Shown: positions 58,159-64,000 of the stretch, one piece after another | Position numbering within the stretch: position 1 is the stretch's first letter | Layout of the letters: each line of letters starts with the position of its first letter | Assembly: GCA_019137255.1 (NCBI GenBank) | Contig: WPDH01000073.1 | Span: 62,001 to 126,000, forward strand | DNA: 64,000 nt | From: Corinectria fuckeliana | Lineage: Eukaryota > Ascomycota > Sordariomycetes > Hypocreales > Nectriaceae | Direction: 5' to 3' | Made by a program: the position numbers and the translations under genes | The notes under the pieces: generated by a model | Told to the model about the DNA's origin: nothing | Database searches by the model: none | Seen by the model: the letters and a program-made list of their open reading frames with translations, nothing else

Positions 58159-60169
58159 CTATGTGCTCTTCTCAAGTTCGCCCGCTCCAACCTCCACGGA
58201 GTCACTCTGACTAACCTCTATACGTCCCTGTACTACATTCGGTGCATAGGCAATCTTGCCTTCGCCGCGACGCGCCGGGGGGATCAAGCCGTCGAACCAT
58301 CGAGGCATGATGACGCCCACGGCAATCAGCACGAGGCACACGTGCGCAACGCCAAATCCCAGGATGTGCAGCGGGTCCTCGCGCACAGCGTGGAACGAAG
58401 GGTAGGAGAAGCCGAAGATGATGGCGAGGATGGGCGCCGAGATGAAGCGGAGGAGAGGGCCCCATACGACGGGGATCGTCCAGTTCTTGCCCGTCCCGAC
58501 AATGGCGTTGAGGTCGAGTCTGAGTTGCTGGCCCTGCGTTTGCGTCAGACTATGCATACACGGGCATCGAAGGTGGACTTACTGAGTAGAAGGCCAAGTA
58601 CCAGAAGCGGCTGATGTACGCGTTCCTGCTGAAGAACCTAGACGATGGTTCGGAATCAGGCGTCTTGCCGATCAAGATGGCAACGAGGGCCCCAGCAATG
58701 AAGAGTCCAAAGCCAATACCAGCGCCAGCAGGAGCACCAGCCTCATGGGCAGTACCCACGCCAAGGACCATGCCGCCGAAGAAACCCGCGTTGAAGCTGA
58801 TGAAGGACGGCAGTCCAACCTGACCGGCCACGTCCCTCCAGCGGTACAGCGAAGTAGAAGCCGAACACTCGCAAAAGACGACAAACACCAGAGCGACATC
58901 GCTGACCCACCGGTCGACTCCGGTAAGCAGGGCGTATCCGAACTCGGTGCAGTACGGGAGCGACATCAAGAACGAGGCGAGAACAAGGCCGGTGACAACC
59001 CACTCGCGGCGCGCCTTGATGCCCGAGTCCATGACCAGCGTCACGACGGCGTCCAGCATGGCAAACGCAGAGCTGTACCCGAGAACCATGAGGGTAAAGA
59101 ACAGCGCGAACGCCCAGAAGTTGGCCGCGGGCAGCTCCGTGATGGCCGTCGGCAGCGTGAGGAAGCCAATGGTGAATGCGCCGATGCGCTCTCCGTCGAC
59201 GGGCGACATGCCCATGTAGCCGATGACGCCAAACGCGGCAAAGGCGGCGAAGCCCTCGAAGAGCACGTTGCTAGCCACGATCAGGAACGAGTCCATGACG
59301 GCGTTGGAGTGCTTCTGGTTGTACGAGGCGTAGGAGCTGAAGTAGCCGAAGCCGACGCCCGTTGAGAAGAAGACCTGGCCGGCGGCGGTTTGCCAGATGT
59401 CTCCCTTGGCAAGCTTCTCGCCGTGCCACTCGCCGAGGTAGAGCTTGATCCCGCGACCCGCATTCTCCAGCGAGACAGATCTGCCAACGAGCACCACCGT
59501 CATGATGATGGGGAGACCCATGGTGAAGTAAACCACACGACCTGTCAAGCCAACGCCGCGGAAGATGGAAATCCAAACTAGGAACCAGGTGAAAGCCGTC
59601 CACGCCACCGTCTCTCCCAGGAGCTTCACCCCGGGATACTCGGTGTAGTCGATGACAAAGTTACTCGTCTTGTTCCCCGGGATCGCGTCGACGTTGGCCA
59701 CGACGATCTTGTAGAAGAACTCCTCGCTCCGGCCCTGCCACGGCAGCGGGCTCTTGAACGAGTTGCGGAAGTAGATCATTATCCAGGAGAGGTTGACGAC
59801 GAAGTACGGGCCCACGATGAAGCCGACGTACAGAAGACTAGAGCCCAAGCCCTTGAGGCGGTGGTTGACGTTGTTGAAGGCCACGACCGACCCGCCATGG
59901 TAGGCCTGGCCGATGGCGATCTCGAGCACCAGGCACGGGATGGCGATGAGGAAGACGCACAGCAGGTAGGGGACGAACCACTGGAGGCCGTTGTTGTTGT
60001 ACACCTGGGACGGGTAGCGGATAAGGTTGCCCATACCGGCGCAGCCCCCCATGGCAGCGAGGAGGAAGGCCGCGCGGGAGGGCCACTGGTCACGGCCGTC
60101 TTCCGACTTCTGCGGCGGAGGCGCCAGCCAGTATCCAACCTTCTTGAGGGCTGGGAGGAGGGCGACCAT
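58159..60169 (-). CDS. Neurotransmitter:sodium symporter-like (SLC6/NSS) transporter
   Basis: Two exons on the minus strand, 60169-58583 and 58533-58159, with a 48-base intron (GTAAGT...ACGCAG); product 653 aa. TM1 carries the family signature AAFLLAAMGGCAGMGNLIRYP with the GMGN unwound segment that binds sodium and substrate; PYLLCVFLIAIPCLVLEIAIGQ is TM2; TGVGFGYFSSYASYNQ is the TM6 sodium/substrate site. About 12 membrane helices are visible, the last in the second exon. Family members move amino acids or related amines with Na+ across the plasma membrane; fungal substrates are mostly unknown. The intron is short but in phase. The N-terminus is cytosolic, without a signal peptide. Confidence 0.92.
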
Positions 60170-62409
60170 GGCAGGTTATAGAAGAACCACCTGGAGGGGA
60201 TTCACGATGTAAGGTTCCGGTCGAGGAAATGTCAAGTGAGCACGGGTCGAAGCACGAGACTCGGGAAACGGGGGTTCTCAAAGGGAGAAAGTAAGCTCAA
60301 GCTCCGCGTCTTGGAGAATTTTCAAGGTTTTTCGTCAGGTCGTGACTTACATGGGAGGTGAGTGAGTATATCCACAAACCTGCAAGCAATTAGACTTCGT
60401 TCACAGAAGGGTTTTCCTTCATGAAGAGTGCAAGAACTAGCAGGATTTCAAGGCAGTTGGGACTCGTTTGGATCCATGGCTAGGGAGACTGTACGCTCTT
60501 TTATGGAGGCAGCTCCGCGAAGCCATCGCGGGTGAGCGCGCTTACGGGATGAGATTAACCAAAACGAAGCTCGGTTTAAGCATAAGGAATAGAGTAAACA
60601 AGTGCCACACACAGCGATGGCCCCCTTTGCCCTGACGACGGGGCCCAGTAGGGGCAAGCGACGTCCCGCCGTTCTTCCATGGGTCATCGGCAACCCTGCA
60701 GCGTTGGGACTGGCTAGAAGCTGCATTGGATTGCGCCATGAACAGAGATCTTGATTCCTCGAATGGAAACGAGTACCACGCCGCGCAAGATGGACTAATG
60801 TTCCCTGAGGCGTGTACTGACCCAGAACCAAGAGTCTACTGACTAGTTCGACGAGAACAGTCACTCAAACAATTCATCAGGGAACAGAAGTATTACCTGT
60901 TGGTCGCGGCGACTCTATGCCAAGTCCAAACCAGCTGAGACATGGTTTGTTCTGGTACGTCATTGATTAGGAGTTGGAATAGACTGAGAGGATTTGAGAG
61001 AACATCGGGGTAAATCGGGTCTGATGCATAAAGTGATTTCGGTTGTCGAGGTTGCTCTCACGATGCTAACTTCTCACCTTCTACAAGGTGGCCTGAATTC
61101 ACTCCAACGCGACATTGTGCGGTAAATAATAAGAGGGTTGAGTCAATGGAACAATTAACTAACAGCAGACTTCATACAAGCGGTAACTCCTCTAAAAGTT
61201 GATTGATACCTATTGCGAGCGACATCTAGATAGTGCCGTAGGTCCCTCAAAGTCGGAGCCAAGGAGTAACTAACAAGATATAGAATCATGTTGTGAATGA
61301 GTAAATCTAGTCCATTCGACGTGACGGAAAGGATACATACATGCACATTTTGTGAAAGGAAATGATTTTGTTCGTTTGCTTGCATGGCGCCATAGCCAAC
61401 ACCCATACCAATGTGGAATGATACAACAAGGAAGTGGGCAACGAGAGCGATGTGTGAGGAGGGCGTGCTAGGAAAAATAGTGATCTAACAAGTGGCGCGC
61501 ATGGGGGACAGGGCGAGAAGAGATCAGTAGTTTTCATGGTAGATATTGGATACTCTTGCTAGCTGTATAATACAAATAGACTTAGACTTAGAGCTTTACA
61601 TTAAGTTTAGCCGATATTCTCCTGGTTATTACTCAACACGCGCTTGATCCCAGTCCGTAAGGCTGGCTAAAGTCCTCCAGGACTGCAGACTTTACCACAG
61701 CAGTGTTTAAAATACTCCCACGAAAAGCCAAAGATACATCATCACCCTTTCAACCTGAGCCGCCACTTGTGAGCCGCCACTTGACAAGGAGGCATAAAAG
61801 CCCACTGTTACATCAACACGGGCTCGATTCACGGTTGGCCACAGGCATCCTGTCACATGCCCGAACCCTGCTGCTTGAAACCCGCTTACCAAAAGCTTGA
61901 CCACCTACAAAGGGGTAGAAGATGGATCGCCCGTTGAGTATTTCGTGCCGCCTCTTCACCATGGTTCGATACCGGGAGATGCTCGATATATGAAACAATT
62001 CGAATGCGACATAGGGGGTCAGTAATTACGGCGGTCTACGACAGCAGAAAGCCGTCACAGAGGCCTGGAGATCCCGCAGATCTTTCGTCCGTGAATATAA
62101 GCTCCCGATCTTATCCCCAAGTTAACTCGTAGCTACATTTATGAGACAATCGCTAACGGCAGCTTCAAATACCCCAAGGTACTGTCACCACTACAGTAGA
62201 GTAGACAAGCCTAACTTTCTGGTCACTCTGCCCTAGGTAAACTCATCTAATCAACCCGAATAGTAATGTTCCAAGAGCGGTCTGAACCTCTTCATCCTCA
62301 TCTTCACGCCAAATAAACGCTTCACCACCTAGTATTTCTGCTCTCCTCCACTGTTCCTGTGATAACTCGAACGCTGCCGGTTCCACTTTTATGTTATCGA
62401 AATCTTCTA
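60170..62409. other. Intergenic region with tandem duplicated 14-mer
   Basis: No gene recognised; 61.5-62.4 kb is AT-rich. A tandem duplicated 14-mer lies at 61756-61783. Confidence 0.45.
61756..61783. repeat. Tandem duplicate of TGAGCCGCCACTTG
   Basis: Two perfect 14-base copies in direct contact. Confidence 0.9.
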
Positions 62410-62824
62410 TTACATTTTCCAGTCATAGCAAAATGTAATGCGCACTACGCTGATGCTAAGTGCTAGGCTGGCCTAAATACTGAATGTGACATCTTCCTTC
62501 TCGCCTCGATATCTAGTATAGATTTTCAATACACAAATCTGCTTGCCCGGGGCGAAGAACTTCAAATGACTGCTTTTAGACACATTACTGACTGGAAGGA
62601 ATACGATTGAAAACTCACCCAAAACAGAATCATGTTCCCATTGCAGCCAGTGACAATGTCACTGGTGCTCTGACCTCCCCGCTCACATCTTTTCTAGTCG
62701 ACGATATCTGGCTGATGCGAACATTAGTGATCTTATGAAAGCTGTCACATTCAGCATTTAGGTCAACTTAGCACTTAGCATCAGCGTAGTGCGCATTGCA
62801 TTTTGCTATGACTGGAAAATGCAA
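62410..62824. mobile_element. MITE-like non-autonomous element with ~82-bp terminal inverted repeats
   Basis: 415 bp flanked by TA (62408-62409 and 62825-62826), as for Tc1/mariner-type insertion. The outer 56 bases, 62410-62465 and 62769-62824, are inverted copies with two differences (TTACATTTTCC against TTGCATTTTCC; AAAATGTAATG against AAAATGCAATG). Similarity continues to about 62491/62743 through CCTAAATRCTGAATGTGACA. The visible differences are transitions. The interior of about 250 bp has no transposase. Superfamily is inferred from the TA flank only. Confidence 0.75.
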
Positions 62825-63044
62825 TAAAAGCCGCTAGTGATGAGACAACTTCGGTCACTTTGATCGTCTTAAATACTTTTGCACATTTGCTTCCTGGTGC
62901 GCTACTCTTATCGAGGCCATGTCAACATAGGGATTACATATCCTTTCTATTGGTATAGTCGCAGTAAGCTGGTCCTCAACTACTAAAATATCCCACACAA
63001 TACTATTGTTCCCCTTTCAGGCCGGCAGCTAACATGGATAATAA

Positions 63045-64000
63045 TTAACAGAGAAAACGGTAGGCTCTCTTCCAAAATGGCCAACCAAGCTGTTCCTCTT
63101 TTTCCTGCTCAGTAGAGATATTGATTCGGAAGTACCGCCGGCCTGTGGTGATATCCATCTCACTGGCACGAACAAATACTGTCCGGAACCAGATTTTGTG
63201 ACTGATATAAAAGATAAGGATAATGGGGAGAGCCATGGTTTTGAGGAAGAAAGCCTGGACTCTAGAGCTGCTGGTGTTCAGATCTCCTGTGTCAATGGGC
63301 GAGATGGCAATCCACATCTGCGCGACAAAGATGATGGCATAACCGACAACTCCGCACCAGGACCCAATGACGCCAACGCTGGAACAGAAAGGAAGCTGCT
63401 CCAGCGGAGAATACGCGTGGGCCCAGGCTTTTCTGAAACGGATATGACAGAGGCAGATACTGCCCCAGGTGAAGAGCATGCTCAGGGTGCTAATGGAGAG
63501 AAGCCAGTTGAAGATGGTGCCGTTTGCTTCTAGGTCAGCCAAGTAGGCCAGGAGACCGATGCAGGACGCAAGAACAATAGCCATCAGAGGGCGGCCCTCT
63601 TTATCGACATACGAGAATATTCGCGGCGCATGAGATTGCTCAGCGAGCGCAAGGAGGGTGCGGGACGAGCCATAAACGGATGAGTTGCCAACGCTGATAA
63701 CGGCAATGAGGATAATTCCGTTCATGATGCTGGGTAGAGCCGTTGCGCCAGCACTCTCGATGGCGATGACGAAGGGGCTTGCTTGTGCATCTGCTGTGTT
63801 CTTGCGCCCGAGGAGACGAGGCTCGTTGAAAGGGACTAAAAGACCAACAAGCAGCAGCGAGACGCAATAGAAGATAGTGATGCGCCAGAAAACCTGCTTA
63901 ATGGCAGTGGGTAGGGACTTTCGAGGATTGGCGGTCTCAGCTGCGGCCAGCCCGATAAGTTCAGTACCAGCAAAGGCAGCAGCAGAGGTGACCAAGACGG
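63045..64000 (-). CDS. Amino-acid permease (APC/YAT family), C-terminal part
   Basis: Minus strand, open from the window edge to the stop at 63045; at least 317 residues of the C-terminal part, N-terminus outside. It reads FAGTELIGLAAAETANPRKSLP, the APC signature region of TM6, then FYCVSLLLVGLLVPFNEPRLL, the conserved SSVYGSSRTLLALAEQSHAP, and four to five further helices, ending with a polar tail (STEQEKEEQLGWPFWKRAYRFLC). The family imports amino acids with protons at the plasma membrane. Substrate unknown; Gap1/Dip5-type is most likely. No frame break in the visible part. Confidence 0.93.
   Translation of the reverse strand, partial: VLVTSAAAFAGTELIGLAAAETANPRKSLPTAIKQVFWRITIFYCVSLLLVGLLVPFNEPRLLGRKNTADAQASPFVIAIESAGATALPSIMNGIILIAVISVGNSSVYGSSRTLLALAEQSHAPRIFSYVDKEGRPLMAIVLASCIGLLAYLADLEANGTIFNWLLSISTLSMLFTWGSICLCHIRFRKAWAHAYSPLEQLPFCSSVGVIGSWCGVVGYAIIFVAQMWIAISPIDTGDLNTSSSRVQAFFLKTMALPIILIFYISHKIWFRTVFVRASEMDITTGRRYFRINISTEQEKEEQLGWPFWKRAYRFLC

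Overview
The window is eukaryotic and comes from a filamentous ascomycete (Pezizomycotina), most likely a Sordariomycete of hypocrealean type. The evidence is short GT-AG introns of about 50-230 nt with CTAAC/CTGAC-like branch sites, GC-rich coding exons in less GC-rich intergenic DNA, and fungus-specific families: a HET-domain protein, a medusa-type regulator, an ENA-type ATPase, a sedolisin and a TPP riboswitch inside a 5'UTR intron. I can support 15 protein-coding genes, one of them cut by the window end, and two decayed genes. I see no tRNA, rRNA or CRISPR.

Layout. 1-16 kb: secreted sedolisin protease (+), Hst3/Hst4-class sirtuin (+), an Egt2-like PLP enzyme of ergothioneine synthesis (+), a small protein with an N-myristoylation signature (+), a HET-domain protein (+), a broken gene with a DUF3883/NO VEIN-like domain, and the thiazole synthase gene thi4 (-) with a TPP riboswitch in its leader intron. 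16-30 kb: a gene desert that ends in a pyrimidine-rich leader with a poly-C tract and an N gap, running into medA (+, 30.3-32.9 kb). 33-43 kb: a frameshifted NACHT-type NTPase relic (-), tim17 (-), then another gene-poor stretch. 43-60 kb: a compact block with ENA cation ATPase (+), GH128 glucanase (-), peroxisomal thiolase (+), SulP/STAS transporter (+), LaeA-like methyltransferase (+, eight exons) and an SLC6-like symporter (-). 60-64 kb: non-coding DNA with a 415-bp MITE-like inverted-repeat element and the C-terminal part of an amino-acid permease (-).

The genes are mostly independent housekeeping, transport and regulatory functions, not one pathway; I see no biosynthetic cluster. The parts that deserve a second look are the thi4 riboswitch and its splice sites, the MITE-like element with transition-biased divergence, the two decayed genes (one next to a HET gene), the in-frame intron in the HET gene, and the long medA upstream region. 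Exon boundaries were read from splice consensus and reading-frame continuity, and each spliced total is a multiple of three. They have not been tested against transcripts.
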